This document shows positions 37,901-52,200 of a stretch of DNA of 64,000 nucleotides, piece by piece (position 1 is the stretch's first letter; every line of letters begins with the position of its first letter). Source of the DNA: Colletes latitarsis. Lineage: Eukaryota > Arthropoda > Insecta > Hymenoptera > Colletidae. The notes beneath the pieces were generated by a model. The model searched no databases. It was not told the origin of the DNA and worked only from the letters and a program-made list of their open reading frames with translations. Location: assembly GCF_051014445.1 (NCBI RefSeq), contig NC_135134.1, positions 26,539,672 through 26,603,671 of the forward strand. The letters run 5' to 3'. A program made the position numbers and the translations under genes.

Positions 37901-39352
37901 AACCCAGGATCTGTTCAACGAGTATGTGAAGTGTGCGAAAGTATGAGTCTGATGAGGGCAAATCCCAGACCTATCCCAGACCTAACATGCGTTATCCTCT
38001 AAAATATTTATCAAGACCAGGTTTAATTGATTGTTTCAGTGTGGTCCCGCACTACTACGTGATCCAAACCAGAAAAAACCCAGGATCTGTTCAACGAGTA
38101 TGTGAAGTGTGCGAAAGTATGAGCCTGATGAGGGCAAATCCCTGACCTATCCAAGACCTAACATGCGTTATCCTCTAAAATATTTATCAAGATCAGGTTT
38201 AATTGATTGTTTGAGTGTGGTACCACATTACTACGTGATCCACCCAAGAAAAAACCCAAGATCCGTTCAACAAGTATGTGAAGAATGCGAAAGTATGAGT
38301 CTGATGAGTGAAAATCCCAGGCCTAAACTAGACCTAACATGCGTTATCCTCAATAATATTGATCGAAACCAGGTTTAATTGAGTGTTTCAGTGTGGTACC
38401 ACATTACTATGTGATCCAAACCAGAGAATAACCCAGGATCTGTTCAACGAGTATGTGAAGTGTGCGAAAGTATGAGTGTGATGAGGGCAAATCCCAGAAC
38501 TATCCCAGACCTAACATGCGTTATCCTCTAAAATATTTATCAAGACCAGGTTTAATTGATTGTTTCAGTGTGGTCCCACATTACTACGTGATCCAAACCA
38601 GAAAAAACCCAGGATCTGTTCAACGAGTATGTGAAGTGTGCGAAAGTATGTGTCTGATGAGGGCAAATCCCAGACCTATCCCAGACCTAACATGCGTTAT
38701 CCTCTAAAATATTTATCAAGACCAGGTTTAATTGATTGTTTCAGTGTGGACCCACATTACTACGTGATCCAAACCAGAAAAAACCCAGGATCCGTTCAAC
38801 AAGTATGTGAAGAATGCGAAAGTATGAGTCAGATGAGTGAAAATCCCAGACCTAACCTAGACCTAACATGCGTTATCCTCTAAAATATTGATCCAAACCA
38901 GGTTTAATGGACTGTTTCAGTGTGGTACCACACTACTACGTGATCCAAACCAGAAAAAACCCAGGATCTGTTCAACAAGTATGTGAAAAACGTGAAAGTA
39001 TGAGCCTGATGAGGGCAAGTCCAAGACCTATCCCAGACCTAACTTGCGTTGTCCTCTAAAATATTTATCAAGACCAGGTTTAATTGAATGTTTCAGTGTG
39101 GTACCACATTACTACGTGATCCAAACCAGAAAAAACCCAGGATCCGTTCAACAAGTATGTGAAGAATGCGAAAGTATGAGTCTGATGAGTGAAAATCCCA
39201 GGGCTAACTTAGACCTAACATGCGTTATCCTCTAAAATATTGATCGAAACCAGGTTTAATCGACCGTTTCAGTGTGGTGCCACACTACTTCGTGATCCAA
39301 ACCAGAAAGAACCCAGGATCTGTTCAACGAGTATGTGAAAAACGCGAAAGTA
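31955..39352 (+). repeat. Higher-order unit copy 2, expanded to 7398 bp by an internal duplication
   Basis: This matches copy 1, but about 34860-36800 is tandemly duplicated at about 36800-38740 (offset 1938 bp, 11 monomers). That accounts for 7398 = 5460 + 1938. The duplicated part carries the GTTCCACATTACGACGTTATCC monomer and the GATCCACCCAAG monomer twice. Confidence 0.83.
34860..38740 (+). repeat. Tandem 1938-bp (11-monomer) duplication
   Basis: Landmarks at 35344/37282, 35995/37933, 36171/38109 and 36524/38462 are each 1938 bp apart. Even the private change GAGTGTGG for CAGTGTGG (about 36274 and 38212) is present in both, so the duplication happened after that mutation. Confidence 0.85.
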
Positions 39353-42300
39353 TGTGCCTGATGTGGGCAAATCCCAGACCTATCCCAGACTTAACTTGCG
39401 TTGTCCTCTAAGATATTGATGGAAACCAGGTTTAATTGACTGTTTCAGTGTTGTACTTCATGGCTACGTGATGCAATCCAGAAAAAGCCCAGGATCTAGC
39501 CATGAAGTATGAGAAATATGCGAAAGTATGAGCCTGATGAGGGCAAACCCTAGACCTAACCCAAACCTAACATGCGTTATCCTCTAAAATATTTATCAAG
39601 ACCAGGTTTAATTGAAGGTTTCAGTGTGGTCCCACATTACTACGTGATCCAAACCAGAAAAAACCCAGGATCTGTTCAAGGAATATGTGAAGTGTGCGAA
39701 AGTATGAGTCTGATGAGGTCAAATCCCAGACCTATCCCAGACCTAACTTGCGTTATCCTCTAAAATTTTGATCGAAACCAGGTTTAATCGACTGTTTCAG
39801 TGTGGTACCACATTACTATGTGATCCAAACCAGAAAATAACCCAGGATCTGTTCAACGAGTATGTGAAGTGTGCGAAAGTATGCGTCTGATGAGGGCAAA
39901 TCCCAGACCTATCCCAGACTTAACTTGCGTTATCCTCTAAAATATTGATCGAAACCAGGTTTAATCGACTGTTTCAGTGTGGTACCACATTACTACGCGA
40001 TCCAAACCAGAAAAAACCCAGAATCTGTTCAACGAGTATGTGAAGTGTGCGAAAGTATGAGTCTGATGAGGGCAAATCCCAGACCTATCCCAGACCTAAC
40101 TTGCGTTGTCCTCTTAGATATTGATGGAAACCAGGTTTAATCGACCGTTTCAGTGTGGTAGCACATTAATACGTGATCCAAGCCAGAAAAAACCCAGGAT
40201 CCGTTCAACAAGTATGAGAAATATGCGAAAGAATGAGCCTGATGAGAGCAAATCCCAGACCTAACCTAGACCTAACATGAATTATTCTCTAAAATATTGA
40301 TCGAAACCAGGTTTAATTGACTGTTTCAGTGTGGTCCCACATTACTACGTGATCCAAACCAGAAAAAACCCAGGATCTGTTCAAGGAATGTGTGAAGTGT
40401 GCGAAAGTATGAGTCTGATGAGGTCAAATCCCAGACCTATCCCAGACCTAACTTGCGTTATCCTCTAAAATTTTGATCGAAACCAGGTTTAATCGACTGT
40501 TTCAGTGTGGTACCACATTACTATGTGATCCAAACCAGAAAATAACCCAGGATCTGTTCAACGAGTATGTGAAGTGTGCGAAAGTATGCGTCTGATGAGG
40601 GCAAATCCCAGACCTATCCCAGACTTAACTTGCGTTATCCTCTAAAATATTGATCGAAACCAGGTTTAATCGACTGTTTCAGTGTGGTACCACATTACTA
40701 CGCGATCCAAACCAGAAAAAACCCAGAATCTGTTCAACGAGTATGTGAAGTGTGCGAAAGTATGAGTCTGATGAGGGCAAATCCCAGACCTATCCCAGAC
40801 CTAACATGCGTTATGCTCTAAAATATTTATCAAGACCAGGTTTAATTGATTGTTTCAGTGTGGACCCACATTACTACGTGATCCAAACCAGAAAAAACCC
40901 AGGATCCGTTCAACAAGTATGTGAAGAATGCGAAAGTATGAGTCTGATGAGTGAAAATCCCAGGGCTAACTTAGACCTAACATGCGTTATCCGCTAAAAT
41001 ATTGATCGAAACCAGGTTTAATCGACCGTTTCAGTGTGGTGCCACACTACTTCGTGATCCAAACCAGAAAGAACCCAGGATCTGTTCAACGAGTATGTGA
41101 AAAACGCGAAAGTATGAGCCTGATGTGGGCAAATCCCAGACCTATCCCAGACTTAACTTGCGTTGTCCTCTAAGATATTGATGGAAACCAGGTTTAATTG
41201 ACTGTTTCAGTGTTGTACTTCATTACTACGTGATGCAATCCAGAAAAAGCCCAGGATCTAGCCATCAAGTATGAGAAATATGCGAAAGTATGAGCCTGAT
41301 GAGGGCAAACCCTAGACCTAACCCAAACCTAACATGCGTTATCCTCTAAAATATTTATCAAGACCAGGTTTAATTGAATGTTTCAGTGTGGTACCACATT
41401 ACTACGTGAAACAAACCAGAAAAAACCCAGGATCCGTTCAACAAGTAAGTTAAAACTGCGACAGTATGACCCTGATGAGAGCAAATCCCAGACCTAGCCT
41501 AGACCTGACATGCGTTGTCCTCTAAAATTTTGATGGAAACCAGGTTTAATTGACTGTTTCAGTGTTGTACTTCATTACTACGTGATGCAATCCAGAGAAA
41601 GCCCAGGATCTAGCCATCAAGTATGAGAAATATGCGAAAGAATGAGCCTGATGAGAGCAAGTCCCAGACCTAACCTAGACCTAACATGAATTATTCTCTA
41701 AAATATTGATCGAAACCAGGTTTAATTGACTGTTTCAATGTTGTACTTCATTACTACGTGATGCAGCCCAGAGAAAGCCCAGGATCTAGCCGTCAAGTAT
41801 GAGAAATATGCGAAAGAATGAGCCTGATGAGAGCAAATCCCAGACCTAACCTAGACCGAAGATGAATTATTCTCTATAATATTGACCACAACCAGGTTTA
41901 ATTGACTGTTTCAGTGTGGTACCACATTACTACGTGATCCAATCCAGAAATAGCCCAGGATCCAGCCATGAAGTATGAGAAATATGCGAAAGTATGAGCC
42001 TGATGGGGGCAAATCCTAGACCTAACCCAGACCTAACATGCGTTATCCTCTAAAATATTTATCAAGATCAGGTTTAATTGATTGCTTCAGTGTGGCACCA
42101 CATTACTACGTGATCCAAACCAGAAAAAACCCAGGATCTGTTCAACGAGTATGTGAAGTGTGCGAAAGTATGTGTCTGATGAGGGCAAATCCAAGACCTA
42201 TCCCAGACCTAACATGCGTTATCCTCTAAAATATTTATCAAGACCAGGATTAATTGATTGTTTCAGTGTGGACCCACATTACTACGTGATCCAAACCAGA

Positions 42301-45300
42301 AAAAACCCAGGATCCGTTCAACAAGTATGTGAAGAATGCGAAAGTATGAGTCAGATGAGTGAAAATCCCAGACCTAACCTAGACCTAACATGCGTTATCC
42401 TCTAAAATATTGATCCAAACCAGGTTTAATGGACTGTTTCAGTGTGGTACCACACTACTACGTGATCCAAACCAGAAAAAACCCAGGATCTGTTCAACAA
42501 GTATGTGAAAAACGTGAAAGTATGAGCCTGATGAGGGCAAGTCCAAGACCTATCCCAGACCTAACTTGCGTTGTCCTCTAAAATATTTATCAAGACCAGG
42601 TTTAATTGAATGTTTCAATGTGGTACCACATTACTACGTGATGCAATCCAGAAAAAGCCCAGGATCTAGCCATCAAGTTTGAGAAATATGCGAAAGAATG
42701 AGCCTGATGAGGGCAAATCCTAGACCTAACCCAGACCTAACGTGCGTTATCCTCTAAAATATTTATCAAGACCAGGTTTAATTGATTGTTTCAGTGTGGT
42801 TCCACATTACGACGTTATCCAAACCAGAAAAAACCCAGGATCTGTTCAACGAGTATGTGAAAAACGCGAAAGTATGAGTCTGATGAGGTCAAATCCCAGA
42901 CCTATCCCAGACTTATGTTGCGTTATCCTCAAAAATACTGATCGAAACCAGGTTTAATCGACTGTTTCAGTGTGGTACCACATTAATACGTGATCCAAAC
43001 CAGAAAAAACCCAGGTTCCGTTCAACAAGTATGTGAAGAATGCGAAAGTATGAGTCTGATGAGTGAAAATCCCCGACCTAACCTAGACCTAACATGCGTT
43101 ATCCTCTAAAATATTGATCCAAACCAGGTTTAATGGACTGTTTCAGTGTGGTCCCACATTACTACGTAATCCAAACCAGAAAAAACCCATGATCCGTTCA
43201 ACAAGTATGTGAAGAATGCGAAAGTATGAGTCTGATGAGTGAAAATCCCAGACCTAACCAAGACCTAACATGCGTTATCCTCAAAAATATTGATCGAAAC
43301 CTGGTTTAATCGACTGTTTCAGTGTGGTACCACATTACTATGTGATCCAAACCAGAAAATAACCCAGGATCAGTTCAACGAGTATGTGAAGTGTGCGAAA
43401 GTATGAGTCTGATGAGGGCAAATCCCAGACCTATCCCAGACCTAACATGCGTTATCCTCTAAAATATTTATCAAGACCAGGTTTAGTTGATTGTTTCAGT
43501 GTGGTCCCACACTACTACGTGATCCAAACCAGAAAAAACCCAGGATCTGTTCAACGAGTATGTGAAGTGTGCGAAAGTATGAGCCTGATGAGGGCAAATC
43601 CCAGACCTATCCCAGACCTAACTTGCGTTGTCCTCTTAGATATTGATGGAAACCGGGTTTAATTGACTGTTTCAGTGTTCTACTTCATTACTACGTGATG
43701 CAATCCAGAAAAAGCCCAGGATCTAGCCATCAAGTATGAGAAATATGCAAAAGAATGAGCCTGATGAGAGCAAATCCCAGACCTAACCTAGACCTAACAT
43801 GAATTATTCTCTAAAATATTGATCGAAACCAGGTTTAATTGACTGTTTCAGTGTGGTCCCACATTACTACGTGATCCAAACCAGAAAAAACGCAGGATCT
43901 GTTCAAGGAATATGTGAAGTGTGCGAAAGTATGAGTCTGATGAGGTCAAATCCCAGACCTATCCCAGACCTAACTTGCGTTATCCTCTAAAATTTTGATC
44001 GAAACCAGGTTTAATCGACTGTTTCAGTGTGGTACCACATTACTATGTGATCCAAACCAGAAAATAACCCAGGATCTGTTCAACGAGTATGTGAAGTGTG
44101 CGAATGTATGCGTCTGATGAGGGCAAATCCCAGACCTATCCCAGACTTAACTTGCGTTATCCTCTAAAATATTGATCGAAACCTGGTTTAGTCGACTGTT
44201 TCCGTGTGGTACCACATTACTACGCGATCCAAACCAGAAAAAACCCAGAATCTGTTCAACGAGTATGTGAAGTGTGCGAAAGTATGAGTCTGATGAGGGC
44301 AAATCCCAGACCTATCCCAGACCTAACATGCGTTATCCTCTAAAATATTTATCAAGACCAGGTTTAATTGATTGTTTCAGTGTGGACCCACATTACTACG
44401 TGATCCAAACCAGAAAAAACCCAGGATCCGTTCAACAAGTATGTGAAGAATGCGAAAGTATGAGTCTGATGAGTGAAAATCCCAGGGCTAACTTAGACCT
44501 AACATGCGTTATCCTCTAAAATATTGATCGAAACCAGGTTTAATCGACCGTTTCAGTGTGGTACCACACTACTTCGTGATCCAAACCAGAAAGAACCCAG
44601 GATCTGTTCAACGAGTATGTGAAAAACGCGAAAGTATGAGCCTGATGTGGGCAAATCCCAGACCTATCCCAGACTTAACTTGCGTTGTCCTCTAAGATAT
44701 TGATGGAAACCAGGTTTAATTGACTGTTTCAGTGTTGTACTTCATTACTACGTGATGCAATCCAGAAAAAGCCCAGGATCTAGCCATCAAGTATGAGAAA
44801 TATGCGAAAGTATGAGCCTGATGAGGGCAAACCCTAGACCTAACCCAAACCTAACATGCGTTATCCTCCAAAATATTTATCAAGACCAGGTTTAATTGAA
44901 TGTTTCAGTGTGGTACCACATTACTACGTGAACCAAACCAGAAAAAACCCAGGATCCGTTCAACAAGTAAGTTAAAACTGCGACAGTATGACCCTGATGA
45001 GAGCAAGTCCCAGACCTAACCTAGACCTGACATGCGTTGTCCTCTAAAATTTTGATAGAAACCAGGTTTAATTGACTGTTTCAGTGTTGTACTTCATTAC
45101 TACGTGATGCAATCCAGAGAAAGCCCAGGATCTAGCCATCAAGTATGAGAAATATGCGAAAGAATGAGCCTGATGAGAGCAAGTCCCAGACCTAACCTAG
45201 ACCTAACATGAATTATTCTCTGAAATATTGATCGAAACCAGGTTTAATTGACTGTTTCAATGTTGTACTTCATTACTACGTGATGCAGTCCAGAGAAAGC

Positions 45301-46044
45301 CCAGGATCTAGCCGTCAAGTATGAGAAATATGCGAAAGAATGAGCCTGATGAGAGCAAATCCCAGACCTAACCTAGACCGAAGATGAATTATTCTCTATA
45401 ATATTGATCACAACCAGGTTTAATTGACTGTTTCAGTGTGGTACCACATTACTACGTGATCCAATCCAGAAATAGCCCAGGATCCAGCCATGAAGTATGA
45501 GAAATATGCGAAAGTATGAGCCTGATGGGGGCAAATCCTAGACCTAACCCAGACCTAACATGCGTTATCCTCTAAAATATTGATCCAAACCAGGTTTAAT
45601 GGACTGTTTCAGTGTGGTACCACACTACTACGTGATCCAAACCAGAAAAAACCCAGGATCTGTTCAACAAGTATGTGAAAAACGTGAAAGTATGAGCCTG
45701 ATGAGGGCAAGTCCAAGACCTATCCCAGACCTAACTTGCGTTGTCCTCTAAAATATTTATCAAGACCAGGTTTAATTGAATGTTTCAGTGTGGTACCACA
45801 TTACTACGTGATCCAAACCAGAAAAAACCCAGGATCCGTTCAACAAGTATGTGAAGAATGCGAAAGTATGAGTCTGATGAGTGAAAATCCCAGGGCTAAC
45901 TTAGACCTAACATGCGTTATCCTCTAAAATATTGATCGAAACCAGGTTTAATCGACCGTTTCAGTGTGGTGCCACACTACTTCGTGATCCAAACCAGAAA
46001 GAACCCAGGATCTGTTCAACGAGTATGTGAAAAACGCGAAAGTA
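39353..46044 (+). repeat. Higher-order unit copy 3, 6692 bp, with a switched right half
   Basis: Up to about 43600 it follows copy 2 at an offset of 7398 bp. It then switches to a different monomer series (GTGTTCTACTTC, AAACGCAGGATC, GGTTTAGTCGACTGTTTCCG) that also occurs at 49.4-51.5, 51.85-54.0, 57.1-59.3 and 62.2-64.0 kb. An earlier relative of this series lies at 23.2-24.3 kb. Confidence 0.78.
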
Positions 46045-49000
46045 TGTGCCTGATGTGGGCAAATCCCAGACCTATCCCAGACTTAACTTGCGTTGTCCTC
46101 TAAGATATTGATGGAAACCAGGTTTAATTGACTGTTTCAGTGTTGTACTTCATGGCTACGTGATGCAATCCAGAAAAAGCCCAGGATCTAGCCATGAAGT
46201 ATGAGAAATATGCGAAAGTATGAGCCTGATGAGGGCAAACCCTAGACCTAACCCAAACCTAACATGCGTTATCCTCTAAAATATTTATCAAGACCAGGTT
46301 TAATTGAAGGTTTCAGTGTGGTCCCACATTACTACGTGATCCAAACCAGAAAAAACCCAGGATCTGTTCAAGGAATATGTGAAGTGTGCGAAAGTATGAG
46401 TCTGATGAGGTCAAATCCCAGACCTATCCCAGACCTAACTTGCGTTATCCTCTAAAATTTTGATCGAAACCAGGTTTAATCGACTGTTTCAGTGTGGTAC
46501 CACATTACTATGTGATCCAAACCAGAAAATAACCCAGGATCTGTTCAACGAGTATGTGAAGTGTGCGAAAGTATGCGTCTGATGAGGGCAAATCCCAGAC
46601 CTATCCCAGACTTAACTTGCGTTATCCTCTAAAATATTGATCGAAACCAGGTTTAATCGACTGTTTCAGTGTGGTACCACATTACTACGCGATCCAAACC
46701 AGAAAAAACCCAGAATCTGTTCAACGAGTATGTGAAGTGTGCGAAAGTATGAGTCTGATGAGGGCAAATCCCAGACCTATCCCAGACCTAACTTGCGTTG
46801 TCCTCTTAGATATTGATGGAAACCAGGTTTAATCGACCGTTTCAGTGTGGTACCACATTAATACGCGATCCAAGCCAGAAAAAACCCAGGATCCGTTCAA
46901 CAAGTATGAGAAATATGCGAAAGAATGAGCCTGATGAGAGCAAATCCCAGACCTAACCTAGACCTAACATGAATTATTCTCTAAAATATTGATCGAAACC
47001 AGGTTTAATTGACTGTTTCAGTGTGGTCCCACATTACTACGTGATCCAAACCAGAAAAAACCCAGGATCTGTTCAAGGAATATGTGAAGTGTGCGAAAGT
47101 ATGAGTCTGATGAGGTCAAATCCCAGACCTATCCCAGACCTAACTTGCGTTATCCTCTAAAATTTTGATCGAAACCAGGTTTAATCGACTGTTTCAGTGT
47201 GGTACCACATTACTATGTGATCCAAACCAGAAAATAACCCAGGATCTGTTCAACGAGTATGTGAAGTGTGCGAAAGTATGCGTCTGATGAGGGCAAATCC
47301 CAGACCTATCCCAGACTTAACTTGCGTTATCCTCTAAAATATTGATCGAAACCAGGTTTAATCGACTGTTTCAGTGTGGTACCACATTACTACGCGATCC
47401 AAACCAGAAAAAACCCAGAATCTGTTCAACGAGTATGTGAAGTGTGCGAAAGTATGAGTCTGATGAGGGCAAATCCCAGACCTATCCCAGACCTAACATG
47501 CGTTATGCTCTAAAATATTTATCAAGACCAGGTTTAATTGATTGTTTCAGTGTGGACCCACATTACTACGTGATCCAAACCAGAAAAAACCCAGGATCCG
47601 TTCAACAAGTATGTGAAGAATGCGAAAGTATGAGTCTGATGAGTGAAAATCCCAGGGCTAACTTAGACCTAACATGCGTTATCCGCTAAAATATTGATCG
47701 AAACCAGGTTTAATCGACCGTTTCAGTGTGGTGCCACACTACTTCGTGATCCAAACCAGAAAGAACCCAGGATCTGTTCAACGAGTATGTGAAAAACGCG
47801 AAAGTATGAGCCTGATGTGGGCAAATCCCAGACCTATCCCAGACTTAACTTGCGTTATCCTCTAAAATTTTGATCGAAACCAGGTTTAATCGACTGTTTC
47901 AGTGTGGTACCACATTACTACGCGATCCAAACCAGAAAAAACCCAGAATCTGTTCAACGAGTATGTGAAGTGTGCGAAAGTATGAGTCTGATGAGGGCAA
48001 ATCCCAGACCTATCCCAGACCTAACATGCGTTATGCTCTAAAATATTTATCAAGATCAGGTTTAATTGATTGCTTCAGTGTGGTACCACATTACTACGTG
48101 ATCCAAACCAGAAAAAACCCAGGATCTGTTCAACGAGTATGTGAAGTGTGCGAAAGTATGTGTCTGATGAGGGCAAATCCAAGACCTATCCCAGACCTAA
48201 CATGCGTTATCCTCTAAAATATTTATCAAGACCAGGATTAATTGATTGTTTCAGTGTGGACCCACATTACTACGTGATCCAAACCAGAAAAAACCCAGGA
48301 TCCGTTCAACAAGTATGTGAAGAATGCGAAAGTATGAGTCAGATGAGTGAAAATCCCAGACCTAACCTAGACCTAACATGCGTTATCCTCTAAAATATTG
48401 ATCCAAACCAGGTTTAATGGACTGTTTCAGTGTGGTACCACATTACTATGTGATCCAAACCAGAAAATAACCCAGGATCTGTTCAACGAGTATGTGAAGT
48501 GTGCGAAAGTATGAGTCTGATGAGGGCAAATCCCAGACCTATCCCAGACCTAACATGCGTTATCCTCTAAAATATTTATCAAGACCAGGTTTAATTGATT
48601 GTTTCAGTGTGGTCCCACACTACTACGTGATCCAAACCAGAAAAAACCCAGGATCTGTTCAACGAGTATGTGAAGTGTGCGAAAGTATGAGCCTGATGAG
48701 GGCAAATCCCAGACCTATCCCAGACCTAACGTGCGTTATCCTCTAAAATATTTATCAAGACCAGGTTTAATTGATTGTTTCAGTGTGGTTCCACATTACG
48801 ACGTTATCCAAACCAGAAAAAACCCAGGATCTGTTCAACGAGTATGTGAAAAACGCGAAAGTATGAGTCTGATGAGGTCAAATCCCAGACCTATCCCAGA
48901 CTTATGTTGCGTTATCCTCAAAAATACTGATCGAAACCAGGTTTAATCGACTGTTTCAGTGTGGTACCACATTAATACGTGATCCAAACCAGAAAAAACC

Positions 49001-49240
49001 CAGGTTCCGTTCAACAAGTATGTGAAGAATGCGAAAGTATGAGTCTGATGAGTGAAAATCCCCGACCTAACCTAGACCTAACATGCGTTATCCTCTAAAA
49101 TATTGATCCAAACCAGGTTTAATGGACTGTTTCAGTGTGGTCCCACATTACTACGTGATCCAAACCAGAAAAAACCCATGATCCGTTCAACAAGTATGTG
49201 AAGAATGCGAAAGTATGAGTCTGATGAGTGAAAATCCCAG
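46045..49240 (+). repeat. Higher-order unit copy 4, rearranged
   Basis: This follows copy 3 at an offset of 6692 bp to about 47845. It then jumps to another monomer and rejoins at an offset of about 5988 bp, a net loss of 704 bp (4 monomers). The monomer near 48030 is a hybrid: GTTATGCTC (otherwise at 40811 and 47503) is joined to AAGATCAGGTTTAATTGATTGCTTC (otherwise after 42060). Confidence 0.72.
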
Positions 49241-52200
49241 ACCTAACCAAGACCTAACATGCGTTATCCTCAAAAATATTGATCGAAACCTGGTTTAATC
49301 GACTGTTTCAGTGTGGTACCACATTACTATGTGATCCAAACCAGAAAATAACCCAGGATCTGTTCAACGAGTATGTGAAGTGTGCGAAAGTATGAGTCTG
49401 ATGAGGGCAAATCCCAGACCTATCCCAGACCTAACATGCGTTATCCTCTAAGATATTTATCAAGACCAGGTTTAATTGATTGTTTCAGTGTGGTCCCACA
49501 CTACTACGTGATCCAAACCAGAAAAAACCCAGGATCTGTTCAACGAGTATGTGAAGTGTGCGAAAGTATGAGCCTGATGAGGGCAAATCCCAGACCTATC
49601 CCAGACCTAACTTGCGTTGTCCTCTTAGATATTGATGGAAACCGGGTTTAATTGACTGTTTCAGTGTTCTACTTCATTACTACGTGATGCAATCCAGAAA
49701 AAGCCCAGGATCTAGCCATCAAGTATGAGAAATATGCAAAAGAATGAGCCTGATGAGAGCAAATCCCAGACCTAACCTAGACCTAACATGAATTATTCTC
49801 TAAAATATTGATCGAAACCAGGTTTAATTGACTGTTTCAGTGTGGTCCCACATTACTACGTGATCCAAACCAGAAAAAACGCAGGATCTGTTCAAGGAAT
49901 ATGTGAAGTGTGCGAAAGTATGAGTCTGATGAGGTCAAATCCCAGACCTATCCCAGACCTAACTTGCGTTATCCTCTAAAATTTTGATCGAAACCAGGTT
50001 TAATCGACTGTTTCAGTGTGGTACCACATTACTATGTGATCCATACCAGAAAATAACCCAGGATCTGTTCAACGAGTATGTGAAGTGTGCGAATGTATGC
50101 GTCTGATGAGGGCAAATCCCAGACCTATCCCAGACTTAACTTGCGTTATCCTCTAAAATATTGATCGAAACCTGGTTTAGTCGACTGTTTCCGTGTGGTA
50201 CCACATTACTACGCGATCCAAACCAGAAAAAACCCAGAATCTGTTCAACGAGTATGTGAAGTGTGCGAAAGTATGAGTCTGATGAGGGCAAATCCCAGAC
50301 CTATCCCAGACCTAACATGCGTTATCCTCTAAAATATTTATCAAGACCAGGTTTAATTGATTGTTTCAGTGTGGACCCACATTACTACGTGATCCAAACC
50401 AGAAAAAACCCAGGATCCGTTCAACAAGTATGTGAAGAATGCGAAAGTATGAGTCTGATGAGTGAAAATCCCAGGGCTAACTTAGACCTAACATGCGTTA
50501 TCCTCTAAAATATTGATCGAAACCAGGTTTAATCGACCGTTTCAGTGTGGTACCACACTACTTCGTGATCCAAACCAGAAAGAACCCAGGATCTGTTCAA
50601 CGAGTATGTGAAAAACGCGAAAGTATGAGCCTGATGTGGGCAAATCCCAGACCTATCCCAGACTTAACTTGCGTTGTCCTCTAAGATATTGATGGAAACC
50701 AGGTTTAATTGACTGTTTCAGTGTTGTACTTCATTACTACGTGATGCAATCCAGAAAAAGCCCAGGATCTAGCCATCAAGTATGAGAAATATGCGAAAGT
50801 ATGAGCCTGATGAGGGCAAACCCTAGACCTAACCCAAACCTAACATGCGTTATCCTCTAAAATATTTATCAAGACCAGGTTTAATTGAATGTTTCAGTGT
50901 GGTACCACATTACTACGTGAACCAAACCAGAAAAAACCCAGGATCCGTTCAACAAGTAAGTTAAAACTGCGACAGTATGACCCTGATGAGAGCAAGTCCC
51001 AGACCTAACCTAGACCTGACATGCGTTGTCCTCTAAAATTTTGATAGAAACCAGGTTTAATTGACTGTTTCAGTGTTGTACTTCATTACTACGTGATGCA
51101 ATCCAGAGAAAGCCCAGGATCTAGCCATCAAGTATGAGAAATATGCGAAAGAATGAGCCTGATGAGAGCAAGTCCCAGACCTAACCTAGACCTAACATGA
51201 ATTATTCTCTGAAATATTGATCGAAACCAGGTTTAATTGACTGTTTCAATGTTGTACTTCATTACTACGTGATGCAGTCCAGAGAAAGCCCAGGATCTAG
51301 CCGTCAAGTATGAGAAATATGCGAAAGAATGAGCCTGATGAGAGCAAATCCCAGACCTAACCTAGACCGAAGATGAATTATTCTCTATAATATTGATCAC
51401 AACCAGGTTTAATTGACTGTTTCAGTGTGGTACCACATTACTACGTGATCCAATCCAGAAATAGCCCAGGATCCAGCCATGAAGTATGAGAAATATGCGA
51501 AAGTATGAGCCTGATGGGGGCAAATCCTAGACCTAACCCAGACCTAACATGCGTTATCCTCTAAAATATTTATCAAGATCAGGTTTAATTGATTGTTTCA
51601 GTGTGGTACCACATTACTACGTGATCCACCCAAGAAAAAACCCAAGATCCGTTCAACAAGTATGTGAAGAATGCGAAAGTATGAGTCTGATGAGTGAAAA
51701 TCCCAGACCTAACCAAGACCTAACATGCGTTATCCTCAAAAATATTGATCGAAACCTGGTTTAATCGACTGTTTCAGTGTGGTACCACATTACTATGTGA
51801 TCCAAACCAGAAAATAACCCAGGATCTGTTCAACGAGTATGTGAAGTGTGCGAAAGTATGAGTCTGATGAGGGCAAATCCCAGACCTATCCCAGACCTAA
51901 CATGCGTTATCCTCTAAGATATTTATCAAGACCAGGTTTAATTGATTGTTTCAGTGTGGTCCCACACTACTACGTGATCCAAACCAGAAAAAACCCAGGA
52001 TCTGTTCAACGAGTATGTGAAGTGTGCGAAAGTATGAGCCTGATGAGGGCAAATCCCAGACCTATCCCAGACCTAACTTGCGTTGTCCTCTTAGATATTG
52101 ATGGAAACCGGGTTTAATTGACTGTTTCAGTGTTCTACTTCATTACTACGTGATGCAATCCAGAAAAAGCCCAGGATCTAGCCATCAAGTATGAGAAATA

